From Dehalococcoidia bacterium (GTDB taxonomy: Bacteria > Chloroflexota > Dehalococcoidia > Tepidiformales > Tepidiformaceae), in contig JADLBC010000052.1 of assembly GCA_020847985.1 (NCBI GenBank), positions 1-35,999 of the forward strand: a stretch of DNA of 35,999 nt, read 5' to 3'. Each line of letters starts with the position of its first letter. Positions within the stretch are counted from its first letter, which is position 1. The position numbers and the translations under genes were made by a program. The notes below the pieces were generated by a model. The model made no database searches. It was given only the letters and a program-made list of their open reading frames with translations, and was not told the DNA's origin. Shown piece after piece: positions 7,701-15,017 of the stretch.

Positions 7701-10585
7701 AAGGCCTGGTACGCCTTCGCCGCGACCGTGTCGCCGCGCACGTCATCGATCGCCACGAATCGGCCCTGCGAAAGCTCCCGCGCGAGGTAGCCCGTGGTGT
7801 CGCGGCCCGTCTCCAGCCGCGCCCGCGCCTCGTACTCGGAGATGGACGGTCCCCGCCGCTGCAGCACGCGCGGCACGTTGTTTTCGATCACCTGGATGGA
7901 GGCCGCCCGGTAGCCCACAACCTCGTCGAGCCGGTCCAGCACCAGCGAGAGCAGCTCCTCCAGGTTCAGTGTCGAAGCGAGCCCGCGCGACACATCGAGG
8001 AGCGTGCCCAGCTCGCGGCTCCGCGCCCCCGTCTCCTCGAACAATCGTGCGTTCTCGATCGCGGCGGCCGCGTGCGAGGCGATGCCGAGCGCCACGTTCG
8101 CATGCCGCCGTCCGTAATGGCCCGGCCGCTCGCCGGACAGGCTCAGCACGCCGATGATCCGGTCCTGGTTCAGCAGCGGCACCGCCATCCACGACCGCAC
8201 GTACTCGAACGGCTCGCTGGCGAGCTGCGGCCCGAGCACCTCGCGGTATCGCCGTGCCGCCATCGAACCGTCAAAGACGTCGTCGATGATCACCGTCTGG
8301 CCGCGCTGGAGGATCTCCTTGAAGTCGTCCGCCTGGGCGAGGGAATACCGCAGCCCAACCGTCGAAGGCGCCCCCAGGGGCTGCGCCGGCGTCCGCGCCT
8401 GCAGGACCACAAGGTCGTCTTCGTCGCTGGTGAACAGCGTCGCGCCGCTGTACCCCACGACTTCGCGAAGCTGGTCCAGGAGCACGTTCACGAGCTGCGC
8501 GAGGTCGAGTGTCGAAGCCGCGGCGCGTGCCGCGTTCACCACCGCCTCGAGTTCGCGCCCGCGTTCCGTCGCCGCCGCGAAGAGCCGGGCGTTCTCAATG
8601 GCGATCCCCGCCTGCGCGGCGAAGGCGAGCGCCACATCGGCGTGCCGTCGCGTGAAGTACCCCACTTCGGGCCGCGACATGTTGAGCATGCCCACGACGC
8701 GGTCGTTCACCACCATCGGCACCGCGAGCCAGGCGCGAATGTGAGGGTTGGTCGAAATGAACGCCGCGTCGCCGCCGTTCGCCTCCCGGTAGTCGATAGC
8801 GATCGGGTCGTCGCCGCGCGCGTCGTCCACGACGACGGCACGGCCCTGCTCCAGGGCCTCCCAGATGCGCTTGAGCCGCGTCACCGGGAATCGCAGGCCC
8901 ACGGCCAGCGGCGACGAGTAATCCCCCGGTTCGCGATGCCCCCCGAGGATGGTCAAGAAGCCGCTTTCGTACGTGAGGATCCCGGCCGCCTGGTAATCGA
9001 CGATCTCCTTCAGCTTCTGGACGATCTGCTCCACCAGCTCACGCGGTTCGAGGGTTGAGCTGAGGCTGTTCGAAACCTCCAGCAGCGTGCCGATCTCCCG
9101 CGTGCGCTCGTCCACGAGGCGCTCCAGCACGGCCTCCGTCTCCACCTGCTCGGTGATGTCGCGCACCACGGCGAGCACGTGCGCTTCGCCCTGGTACGTG
9201 ATGGGCGTGGCGAAAATCTCGACCGGGAACTCGCTGTGGTCGGCCCTGAGCGCGACCGCCCGTACGCGGTGCCCCTGCCCCTGCCGTGCGCCCTGCACGA
9301 GCGCGCGCACGAGGCTCTGGTATTGGGGATGCAGGAACTCTGTCACCGCCACGGTCGTGAACTCGTCCGCCGAACGCCCGTGCATGCGGCACAGCGCCGG
9401 GTTCACGGTCACCACCTGCATTCCCGTATCGAGGATGAGCATGCCGTCGCTCGTGGCTTCGAACATGCTCCGGTAGAGCTGCTCCCGTTCGCGTAGTTCC
9501 AGTTCGCGCCCGGAGAGTTCGGATGTCATGTCGTTGAAGGACGCGGCGAGCATGGAAAGTTCGTCATTTCCGTGCATTTGCGGAATATGCACCGCGTAAT
9601 CGCCGCGTGCCACCGCGCGCGTGCCTTCCAGCAGGGCGCGAACCCGCCGCAGCACGAACAGGTCGCCAATCGCCCACGCCGCCGCGAGGGCGAGCAGCGC
9701 CACCACACCGAGCCCCAGGAGGTTCTGCCGCAGCGACCGGTCGACGTCCGCGTACACGGTCGAGGTCGGCACCCCGACAGCCACGTACGCGATGACGCCT
9801 TCGTCCGAAAACACCGGCTTGTAGCCGTACAGCCGCTCGACGCCGTCCGCATCCCGGCTCGTGAGCGACCCGGGGACTGGCTCCCCCGCGACGGCGACCT
9901 CGTTCAGCCGTGACTGCTCGATGTTCGTGCCCGCGAGCCGCTCCCACTCCGCCGAGCGGAAGAGGATCTTGCCTGTGCGGTCGAGCAGCACCGAGATGCT
10001 GTTCGGCGGGAGGGTCGTCGCGCTGCCGATGTGGTTGATCGCCTCGATATCGAAGGCGCCGCCGATGATCGCCACGGGGAGCCCCTTTTCGCCGTCGATG
10101 GGCTCGGCGAACGACACTGCTGCGCGGCCGGTGAGCGGCTCCGTCGTGACGTACCCGCCGGAGGCGTGCCGGCTCGTCGCCACCGCCTCCTGGAAGGCGT
10201 CCAGCCCGGCGACGCTCAGGCGGCTCGTGCGGTCGGTGGAGCTGCAAAGGACGTCGCCGTCCATGTTCGCGACCCAGAGCACGCCCAGCTCCGGGTTCTC
10301 GGGCCGCACGGAGCGCAGGATCGATTGGCACGCTTCGGGGTCGACCGCGCGAATCTCGGGGACCGCCGCCAGCGCCCGCAGCACGCGGCGCGCGTGCTGG
10401 ATGCTCGCGGACACGTCGCGCGCGACCAGGTCCGAAAGCTGGAGGGTCTCCGCCGTGGCGTCATCGTGCGCCCGGTCGCGGCGTTCGGCGGTGGTCCAGA
10501 ACACGAGCGCGAGCGCGGGCAGGACGGCGAGCGCCACCAGCAGCAGAAGGCGCGCGCGCAGGGTGAGCGAGGGGATGCGGGGCAC
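4766..10585 (-). CDS. giant multi-GAF sensor histidine kinase (Cache-HAMP-PAS-7xGAF-HisKA_3-HATPase)
   Basis: A 1939-residue membrane sensor kinase. TM1 (about 11-31) and TM2 (about 289-311) enclose an extracytoplasmic Cache-like domain (about 35-285). A HAMP linker (about 309-360) and a PAS domain (about 367-480) follow. Seven consecutive GAF domains then start near 505, 680, 860, 1036, 1216, 1392 and 1565; nearly all end in a motif like ASQAAVAIENARLF. The C-terminus is a NarL-partner kinase: the HisKA_3 motif LARELHDSVSQ with phospho-accepting H1746, then a HATPase with QEGLHNVVKHA, DIRDNGTGF and GHLGLRSMRERA. The GTG at 10585 was chosen because it lies 7 nt after the stop of the response-regulator gene; a longer reading would run into that gene. 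Family knowledge says the HisKA_3 His phosphorylates the partner regulator. Ligands of the Cache and GAF domains are unknown. Confidence 0.93.
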   Translation of the reverse strand: MPRIPSLTLRARLLLLVALAVLPALALVFWTTAERRDRAHDDATAETLQLSDLVARDVSASIQHARRVLRALAAVPEIRAVDPEACQSILRSVRPENPELGVLWVANMDGDVLCSSTDRTSRLSVAGLDAFQEAVATSRHASGGYVTTEPLTGRAAVSFAEPIDGEKGLPVAIIGGAFDIEAINHIGSATTLPPNSISVLLDRTGKILFRSAEWERLAGTNIEQSRLNEVAVAGEPVPGSLTSRDADGVERLYGYKPVFSDEGVIAYVAVGVPTSTVYADVDRSLRQNLLGLGVVALLALAAAWAIGDLFVLRRVRALLEGTRAVARGDYAVHIPQMHGNDELSMLAASFNDMTSELSGRELELREREQLYRSMFEATSDGMLILDTGMQVVTVNPALCRMHGRSADEFTTVAVTEFLHPQYQSLVRALVQGARQGQGHRVRAVALRADHSEFPVEIFATPITYQGEAHVLAVVRDITEQVETEAVLERLVDERTREIGTLLEVSNSLSSTLEPRELVEQIVQKLKEIVDYQAAGILTYESGFLTILGGHREPGDYSSPLAVGLRFPVTRLKRIWEALEQGRAVVVDDARGDDPIAIDYREANGGDAAFISTNPHIRAWLAVPMVVNDRVVGMLNMSRPEVGYFTRRHADVALAFAAQAGIAIENARLFAAATERGRELEAVVNAARAAASTLDLAQLVNVLLDQLREVVGYSGATLFTSDEDDLVVLQARTPAQPLGAPSTVGLRYSLAQADDFKEILQRGQTVIIDDVFDGSMAARRYREVLGPQLASEPFEYVRSWMAVPLLNQDRIIGVLSLSGERPGHYGRRHANVALGIASHAAAAIENARLFEETGARSRELGTLLDVSRGLASTLNLEELLSLVLDRLDEVVGYRAASIQVIENNVPRVLQRRGPSISEYEARARLETGRDTTGYLARELSQGRFVAIDDVRGDTVAAKAYQAFAGTALDDAFTYIVSWLAIPLVSKGTTFGYVALAFDVAGYYTPERVRLARGIADFIAVAIENARLFSETEARSREAETLLDVSLSTAQTLDLQPLLGSILQNLRRVIPYSGSAIIRMERDEVVIIESRGEFEREDAAIGLRLAIPPGNHLVECMRRGEPSITPDVRGDDEHALAAKELLGAHMGDHAFSYIRSQIMVPLIAQDRVIGALTVSRHEVDAFRPEHVRLATAFASQAAVAIQNAELFAQRGQRLRETEALARIASQLTLDQPMTRTLTEMAADAREATGALAASITLHDDGDPFRLTSWGASGLPDGFTEAIGAAIVASGVSPAGMVAESRRPMVLRDARTQMLLSPLPAHIQTYLRDTRWESAVVTPLHYHDDFLGTLNTFHAGSDPYTAEIAPIMTAVANQAAVAVQNARLFAESERGRRQSEALARIAATLTFDRPLQEVLDALAEDVVRGTSAIGCAVMLDQVEGVPLGVGGSHGLPEGYLAEFHRIAMQFAAEDPAYFSDVAVLPDARRRVLAHPGFADLRPLLGNVEWESVVRVPFVYRDRLRGVLVLYYREGELPGATEVAFLRAIASQASVAIENARLFSELSDRNRQLETLYQADQELHRSLRLDDVLRALLDAVTGMLGPDYSSLTMWDAGTLRPAIIASSNAPEEAVDRVADSFAEAGRAEVFERIGLRGPGYVFTASELRPAGTQGRAYALGIRALIEVPVFVNGELFAVLNGAYTSPHHWTPDEQRLFTALARRAALAIENARLYEQAQSLAAVEERQRLARELHDSVSQALYGIALGARTARTLLDRSPEKAKDPVDYVLSLAEAGLAEMRALIFELRPESLEGEGLVAAIKKQVASTRARYGVEVDADLCDEPGTTLPAKEALYRIAQEGLHNVVKHARATHVDLKLECVGGMATLDIRDNGTGFDSGGEFPGHLGLRSMRERATRLGGTFEVESEPGKGTHLRAVVPLTLEELPR

Positions 10586-10592
10586 GGCGCCG

Positions 10593-11243
10593 TTAGTGCT
10601 CGGCCAGCTGTTCCGCCGGCACGAGCCCGGCGCGCACGGCGTGCAGGGCGGCCTGCGTGCGGCTTTGCACGCCAAGCTTGCCGAGGATGTTCGAAACGTG
10701 CGTCTTCACCGTCTTCTCGCCGATCATCAGGTCCCGCGCGATCTCCTTGTTCGCGCGGCCCACCGCGAGGAGCTTCAGCACGTCCGTTTCCCGTTCGGTG
10801 AGCGGCTCGGGCTGCTGTTCGGGCTGCCGCATTTCACGCATGAGCCGCGCCGCCGCCTGGGGCGAAAGCTGCACCTGGCCCTGTGCCGCCGCGCGGATCG
10901 CCTTGCGCAGGGCGTCCGCCTCGGTGTCCTTCAGCAGGTAGCCGATGGCCCCCGCCCGCACCGCACCCACCACGGACGCGTCCTCGAGCACGCTCGTGAG
11001 GGCGATGACCTCGACGTCCGGCAGCTCCTTGCGGATGTGCCCGATGGCGGTGATGCCGTCCATCACGGGCATGAGCAGGTCCATCAGTACGACGTCTGGT
11101 TGGAGGTCGTGCGCCATCTTCAGGGCCTCGGCGCCGTTCTCGGCCTCGCCGATCACCTCCAGCTCTTCGTCGAGCCCGAGAAACATCTTCAGGCCCTGGC
11201 GCACCACGCTGTGGTCGTCGGCGAGCAGGATGCGAATTGTCAC
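10593..11243 (-). CDS. NarL/FixJ-family response regulator
   Basis: A 216-residue transcriptional regulator. The receiver domain (about 1-120) has the acidic pair in LLADDHSVVRQGL, the phospho-acceptor D55 in VVLMDLLMPVMDG, the Ser/Thr switch in VIALTSVLED and the Lys in YLLKDT. A LuxR-type helix-turn-helix occupies about 148-210 (LTERETDVLKLLAVGRANKEIA, then KTVKTHVSNILGKLGV). Translation begins at a GTG with GGAGG at 11248-11252 just upstream. It is the first gene of a two-gene operon; the cognate kinase follows after 7 nt. The kinase belongs to the HisKA_3 class, which pairs with NarL regulators. Target genes are not evident from the neighbourhood. Confidence 0.95.
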   Translation of the reverse strand: MTIRILLADDHSVVRQGLKMFLGLDEELEVIGEAENGAEALKMAHDLQPDVVLMDLLMPVMDGITAIGHIRKELPDVEVIALTSVLEDASVVGAVRAGAIGYLLKDTEADALRKAIRAAAQGQVQLSPQAAARLMREMRQPEQQPEPLTERETDVLKLLAVGRANKEIARDLMIGEKTVKTHVSNILGKLGVQSRTQAALHAVRAGLVPAEQLAEH

Positions 11244-11284
11244 GGTTCCTCCCGGCCGGCGCCCCGGTGCGCCGCCCTCGCGCC

Positions 11285-11313
11285 ACTGTACTGACCAAAA
11301 AACGGGTGCGAAA
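11285..11313 (-). promoter_or_regulatory. candidate promoter of the two-component operon
   Basis: On the minus strand TTTCGC (11313-11308) and TACAGT (11290-11285) are separated by 17 bp. This leaves a leader of about 35 nt that contains the GGAGG site of the regulator gene. The -35 is weak. Confidence 0.35.
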
Positions 11314-11339
11314 GGAAAAACGGTTGGGATCGTGCAAAT

Positions 11340-12152
11340 TCAGCCCAAAGGATGACCCGGCGCTCGGCCCGCCGGCGGATGGGCGCCCTCGCCCATGCGC
11401 ATCGCGTCATCCAATGCCGCGAGCAGCGCCGCCTTTCGCGCCACGAACGCGGCCTCCGTCACGATCTCGGAACGCCGTGGGCGCGCGAACGGCGCGTCAA
11501 CCACTGTCGCGATACGCCCCGGCCGCGGCGACATCACCGCCACGCGGTCCGACAGCAGCAGCGCTTCCTCCACGTCGTGCGTCACGAAGAGCACCGTGCG
11601 CCCGTGCCGCAGCCACACTTCCTGCAGCCACGCCTGCATTTCGCGCCGGGTGATCGCGTCCAGCGCCCCGAACGGTTCGTCCAGCAGGAGCGTGCCCCCC
11701 GGCGTCAGGAACGTTCGCAGGAGGGCGAGGCGCTGGCGCATGCCCCCGCTCAGCTGCGCCGGCCACGCCCGTTCGAACCCCGCCAGCCCGAACGGTTCGA
11801 AGAGCGCCAGCGCCTCCTCCCGTGCCTGGCGGCGGCTCACACCCGCTATCTCGGCGCCGAGGGTCGCGTTGGCGAGCGCCCGCCGCCACGGCAGCAGGAG
11901 GTCCTTCTGGGGCATGAAGGCCGCCAGCCCGGGGTGCCCGGCCGCATTTCGGCCCGCGACCTCCGCCTCCCCCGTTTCCGGCGTGAGCAGCCCCGCGAGG
12001 ATGCGCAGCAGCGTGCTCTTCCCACAGCCGCTTGGCCCCACGATCGAGACGAACGTCCCTGCCTCCGCCTCCAGCGAGACGTCGTCGAGCACGGGAACCA
12101 CGCGCTCCCCCCGGAACGCGTGGCTCACATGCCGCAGCGCGAATCCGTTCAC
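11340..12152 (-). CDS. thiZ: thiamine-precursor ABC transporter, ATP-binding protein
   Basis: A 270-residue ABC ATPase of the nitrate/sulfonate/taurine/thiamine-precursor class. It shows Walker A GPSGCGKST (about 39-47), a Q-loop in FMPQKDLLLPW, the signature LSGGMRQR, Walker B LLLDEPF and the H-loop in VLFVTHDVEEA. The C-terminal 40 residues are Pro/Ala/Gly-rich. It starts with GTG only 3 nt after the stop of the substrate-binding protein gene, so it is the last gene of the operon behind the TPP riboswitch. The class alone could equally transport sulfonates or nitrate. The thiamine-precursor (HMP-type) assignment rests on the riboswitch and the Thiamine_BP protein. Confidence 0.88.
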   Translation of the reverse strand: MNGFALRHVSHAFRGERVVPVLDDVSLEAEAGTFVSIVGPSGCGKSTLLRILAGLLTPETGEAEVAGRNAAGHPGLAAFMPQKDLLLPWRRALANATLGAEIAGVSRRQAREEALALFEPFGLAGFERAWPAQLSGGMRQRLALLRTFLTPGGTLLLDEPFGALDAITRREMQAWLQEVWLRHGRTVLFVTHDVEEALLLSDRVAVMSPRPGRIATVVDAPFARPRRSEIVTEAAFVARKAALLAALDDAMRMGEGAHPPAGRAPGHPLG

Positions 12153-12155
12153 GCG

Positions 12156-13160
12156 CTACTTCTTGGGCAGGTATTCGTTCGTATAGGCCTTCGTCGTATC
12201 CACCGGCTTCGCCGTCAGCCCGGCGTCACGTACGAACTTTTCGAACTCGGTCCAGATGGTGCCATCCTGGAGGCCCCACGCGCGGCCCTTGTCGACGTAG
12301 CGCGTCGCGAGGTAGTTCGCGCTCGCCGTGAGCAGCTTCTCATCGGCTTCCGGTGCGTTCTTCTTGATCGCTGTGACCGACTCCTTTGGCGTGCTCATTG
12401 CCAGCTCATATCCCTTCGCGGTCGCCGCCAGGAACTTCCGTACCGTCTCCGGGTTCTTCGCGATCATGTCCTCGCTCGTGATCAGCACCGGTGTGTACCA
12501 GTCGGGGATGCACTTCGTGTAGTCGAGGAACGGGATCGTGTTCACCTGCTTCTTCTCGATTTCTTTCGCGCGAACACCGTCCCAGCCATCGAAGATCCAG
12601 GCGAAATCGAACTTATTCTGTTCGAAACCGACCAGGTAATCGACATCCCCAACTTCGACGAATTTCACGGCATTCGGGTCGCCGCCATCGCAGCTCACGA
12701 GTTTCTTGATAAGCGCCGTTTCCAGCGCACCGCCGAAACCGCCGTACGTCTTCCCGGCGAGGTCCTTCGGCCGCTTGATGTTGTCATCGGAAAGCGACAT
12801 CAGGCTCGAGGTGTTGTGCTGGATGACGGCCGCGATCGAAACGATCGGCACACCCTCGGCGCGCGCCGGGATCACCGCCTCCTGGATGCTGACGCCGAAA
12901 TCGGCCTTCCCCGCGGCGACCACCTGCTCCACCCCGCCGGTCGCGGGCTCCACGATCGTCACGTCGAGGCCCTGGTCGCGAAAGAAGCCCTTCTCCTTCG
13001 CGATGAAGAGCCCGGCGTGGTTGGTGTTCGGTGTCCAGTCGAGCATGACGGTCACCTTCGTGAGCGACCCGCCGTCGCCGTCGTTGCCGCCGCACGCGGA
13101 CAGTGCCCCCACGAGGCCCAGCGCCAGGATGGTGATGGCCAGCCATCGTCCGATCTTCAT
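12156..13160 (-). CDS. thiY: NMT1/THI5-like substrate-binding lipoprotein for thiamine precursor
   Basis: A 334-residue periplasmic binding lipoprotein. The signal peptide ends in the lipobox LSAC with C23 as the lipidated residue. The mature part is NMT1/THI5-like: VMLDWTPNTNHAGLFIAKEKGFF near the N-terminus, then GLDVTIVEPATGG and FGVSIQEAVIPAR. In this family the fold binds formylaminopyrimidine or hydroxymethylpyrimidine for thiamine salvage. The ATG at 13160 overlaps the permease stop in an ATGA arrangement (13157-13160), and the ATPase gene starts 3 nt after this gene ends. Length is normal. The exact ligand cannot be read from sequence; the TPP riboswitch supports a pyrimidine precursor. 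Confidence 0.9.
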   Translation of the reverse strand: MKIGRWLAITILALGLVGALSACGGNDGDGGSLTKVTVMLDWTPNTNHAGLFIAKEKGFFRDQGLDVTIVEPATGGVEQVVAAGKADFGVSIQEAVIPARAEGVPIVSIAAVIQHNTSSLMSLSDDNIKRPKDLAGKTYGGFGGALETALIKKLVSCDGGDPNAVKFVEVGDVDYLVGFEQNKFDFAWIFDGWDGVRAKEIEKKQVNTIPFLDYTKCIPDWYTPVLITSEDMIAKNPETVRKFLAATAKGYELAMSTPKESVTAIKKNAPEADEKLLTASANYLATRYVDKGRAWGLQDGTIWTEFEKFVRDAGLTAKPVDTTKAYTNEYLPKK

Positions 13161-13960
13161 TCCGTTTCCTCCCTCGAAGTCACGTGCGCCCACGGCGCGG
13201 CGAGCCGGAAGAGGCCCTGGACCGCCGCGAACAGCGCCACGCTCGTCAACGAAATCACCGCGATGGCCACGAATAGCTCGTCCGTCCGGAACGACGCCCG
13301 TGACCGGTTGATGAGCAGCCCGAGCCCATGGCCCGAACTCGTCCCCACCCATTCGCCGACGACGGCCGCGGTCACCGCGTAGGCGGCGGCGATCTTGAGG
13401 CCCGCGAAGAATGCCGGGACCGCGGTGGGGATGCGCACGTGGCGCAGCACCTGCCAGCGGTTCGCCCCCATCGAGCGCACGAGCGCGATCATGTCGGCGT
13501 CCGCGCCCGCCAGGCCGTCCACGGTGCTGACGACGATGGGGAAGAAGCCCACCATCGCCACCACCAGCACCTTCGGCGTCATCCCGAACCCGAACCAGAC
13601 GATGAGCAGCGGCGCGAGCGCGATCATCGGGATCGTCTGCGAAATCACCAGCAGCGGGTACAGCACCCGGCGTACGAGCGGCACGCTCGCAATCACGGAC
13701 GCCAGCACGACGCCCATGACCGCTGCCCACGCCAGCCCGATGACGGCTTCCAACAGCGTCACGCGGGTGTGCGCAGGGAGCGTCCCGCGGATCTCGGTGA
13801 AGGCGTCCCACACGCGGCTGGGCGCCGGCAGGATGTACGGCTTCGTATCGAGCAGCGCGACGGAGAGCTCCCACAGACCGACGAGCGCGACCAGCAGCAC
13901 CGCCGCCGGCACGTACTCGCGCGCTGCCCGCGCCACTCGCGAACGCGCCGCGGCCGTCAC
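13157..13960 (-). CDS. thiX: thiamine-precursor ABC transporter permease
   Basis: A 267-residue inner-membrane permease of the BPD_transp_1 family with about six predicted hydrophobic segments. It has the EAA-type cytoplasmic loop (MGANRWQVLRHVRIPTAVP), which contacts the ATPase. The GTG at 13960 overlaps the stop of the upstream Thiamine_BP gene (GTGA, 13957-13960). An in-frame extension further upstream would be Arg/His-rich shadow sequence and was rejected. The gene order is Thiamine_BP, permease, binding protein, ATPase, with overlaps of 4 nt, 4 nt and a 3-nt gap. The membrane channel role follows from the family; substrate specificity follows from the riboswitch. Confidence 0.9.
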   Translation of the reverse strand: MTAAARSRVARAAREYVPAAVLLVALVGLWELSVALLDTKPYILPAPSRVWDAFTEIRGTLPAHTRVTLLEAVIGLAWAAVMGVVLASVIASVPLVRRVLYPLLVISQTIPMIALAPLLIVWFGFGMTPKVLVVAMVGFFPIVVSTVDGLAGADADMIALVRSMGANRWQVLRHVRIPTAVPAFFAGLKIAAAYAVTAAVVGEWVGTSSGHGLGLLINRSRASFRTDELFVAIAVISLTSVALFAAVQGLFRLAAPWAHVTSREETE

Positions 13961-14253
13961 GCGCGCCACTTGCCGGTGAGGCTGCCGATGGTGGGCTGCG
14001 CCGCCACGTCGCGCGTCTGTTCGACTTTGAGCACGGTCACGAGCCCGTTCGCGCCCGCGGCCAGCACCGCCTCGTGGGCTTCGCGCGCGACGCGCCAGAC
14101 GGCATCGGGCTCGCCTTCGATGGTCGTGCCCAGGGCGCCGACCTCGTAGGCGAGGCCGGACCCGGCGATGACGCGGATGGCGGCTTCGATGTGCTTGTAG
14201 GTGTCGCCATCCACCCCCGGCGGGAAGGCAAGGCACTGGATTTCGACGATCAC
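13957..14253 (-). CDS. MTH1187-family thiamine-binding protein (DUF77/Thiamine_BP)
   Basis: A 98-residue protein of the MTH1187/YkoF-like Thiamine_BP family, a small ferredoxin-like fold that binds thiamine or related pyrimidines. Typical features are the short hydrophobic strand at the N-terminus (VEIQCLAFPPG), the central IEAAIRVIAGSGLAYEVGALGTTIEG and a second half with HEAVLAAGANGLVTVLKVE. The GTG at 14253 was chosen because GGAGG lies about 6 nt upstream and the family start matches. It is the first gene downstream of the TPP riboswitch, and its stop overlaps the permease start. It may act as a cytoplasmic thiamine buffer or sensor. The cellular role in this family is not firmly known. 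Confidence 0.88.
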   Translation of the reverse strand: MIVEIQCLAFPPGVDGDTYKHIEAAIRVIAGSGLAYEVGALGTTIEGEPDAVWRVAREAHEAVLAAGANGLVTVLKVEQTRDVAAQPTIGSLTGKWRA

Positions 14254-14294
14254 GGCTTCCTCCACGGCCTGCCGTACCGTCCCGGGGATCACGA

Positions 14295-14344
14295 ACGCCG
14301 GGGACTTCTCCCCGGCGTCAAGGCGACGACAACCCGGGGAGAAG
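14295..14344 (-). promoter_or_regulatory. riboswitch expression platform with two mutually exclusive hairpins
   Basis: In the minus-strand RNA an 11-bp perfect pairing (14334-14344 with 14305-14315) competes with a 10-bp perfect hairpin with a 4-nt loop (14295-14304 with 14309-14318). Both cannot form together because they share 14305-14315. The block lies between the TPP aptamer and the GGAGG of the first gene. There is no U run, so control may be translational or Rho-dependent. Confidence 0.6.
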
Positions 14345-14382
14345 CACGTGGGGTGCCTCCCGCATCCGCGGGCTGCGTCCAC

Positions 14383-14468
14383 GCCGCTTCCCTACGCCCG
14401 CATTACCGGGATCAGGTTCCTGGAGTTGCTCCTCGCGGAGCTCTCAGCCTCTCGGCTCCCCCAGCGGC
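14383..14468 (-). promoter_or_regulatory. TPP riboswitch (THI element)
   Basis: Read on the minus strand, the conserved core blocks are present in order: CTGAGAG at 14447-14441, GAACCTGATC at 14419-14410, GTAATGC at 14406-14400, then GTAGGGAAGC. The outer P1 helix forms between 14463-14468 and 14383-14388 (GCCGCT with AGCGGC). Thiamine pyrophosphate binding normally lowers expression of the downstream genes. Here these are a Thiamine_BP protein and a complete ABC transporter, so this is feedback control of thiamine-precursor uptake. Confidence 0.95.
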
Positions 14469-14492
14469 ATGCCAATTTGCAGTGTTGGGCGC

Positions 14493-14521
14493 ACGCTACA
14501 CCCGCCGCGCGGCGCTCGCAA
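14493..14521 (-). promoter_or_regulatory. promoter of the thiamine transport operon
   Basis: TTGCGA (14521-14516) and TAGCGT (14498-14493) are spaced by exactly 17 bp on the minus strand. The predicted start lies about 20 nt before the P1 helix of the riboswitch. Confidence 0.6.
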
Positions 14522-14535
14522 TCGGCGCGGCGAAC

Positions 14536-14561
14536 GGCGGCCCGGGTCACCCCGGGCCGCC
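14536..14561 (-). terminator. terminator hairpin of the small exported protein gene
   Basis: A perfect 11-bp stem with a 4-nt loop (14536-14546 with 14551-14561) lies just downstream of the small gene and just upstream of the riboswitch promoter. It insulates the two units. There is no T tract. Confidence 0.6.
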
Positions 14562-14582
14562 TGGGCGCGCTCGATGCCGTGG

Positions 14583-14855
14583 TTAGTACTGGGCGGAAGC
14601 GGTGGACCCGCCGCCGCGCTGGTGCCGCGTCGACGTGCCGGAGGTGGAGCCGGCGGCGCCACCCTTTTCCGGGCAGTCCTCCTTCCCCGCTTTCGGAGTC
14701 GCCGGGGTGCCCGGGTCGGCCGGTGCGGGGGTCGTTTGCGGCGCCGGCGTGGGCGAATCGCCCCCACTTTGCGCGAACGCCACCGACCCGCCAACCAACG
14801 CCACCGCACCAAGCGGCAGTGCGATCGCGAGCGCGCGAACCCTGTTCATCGTCAT
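14583..14855 (-). CDS. small secreted or anchored Pro/Thr/Ala-rich protein, unknown function
   Basis: A 90-residue protein with an N-terminal signal sequence: positively charged start, hydrophobic core ALAIALPLGAVALVGGSVAFA, and a probable cleavage site AFA-QSGG near residue 28. The rest is low complexity: a Pro/Thr/Ala-rich stretch, then a short KEDCPEKGG motif with a single Cys, then Gly/Ser/Thr-rich. The ATG at 14855 has a strong AGGAGG at 14867-14862. A TACATT -10-like hexamer lies further upstream at about 14907-14902. No domain is recognisable. It is flanked by its own hairpin terminator and looks monocistronic. Composition suggests an extracytoplasmic, unstructured protein; function is unknown. 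Confidence 0.75.
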   Translation of the reverse strand: MTMNRVRALAIALPLGAVALVGGSVAFAQSGGDSPTPAPQTTPAPADPGTPATPKAGKEDCPEKGGAAGSTSGTSTRHQRGGGSTASAQY

Positions 14856-14967
14856 ACGCAACCTCCTGTCTTGTTTCGGCGAGAGCTCTGCCTCCACCGA
14901 ATGTACGGGCTCCCGCAGAAAGAGGAGGTCTGTTTTCGCGTAAAGCTGAGCCACAGAATTCCCCGTA

Positions 14968-14985
14968 CTCATTCCTGAGAATGAG
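14968..14985. terminator. small hairpin downstream of the DUF1015 gene
   Basis: A perfect 7-bp stem with a 4-nt loop (14968-14974 with 14979-14985) lies in the otherwise empty 162-bp gap between the DUF1015 gene and the small exported protein gene. AT-rich and without a T run, it could be a weak terminator or an operator. Confidence 0.3.
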
Positions 14986-15017
14986 CTGAGAAACCGGCCC
15001 TACTATGCTCGCGAAAG

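Noticed and set aside
4607..9058. Two very long open frames (over 700 codons each) on the + strand opposite the sensor kinase
   Set aside because: Arg/His/Pro-rich composition without any domain, no ribosome site, and lying fully antisense to a gene with seven recognisable GAF domains. They are stop-free by GC bias.
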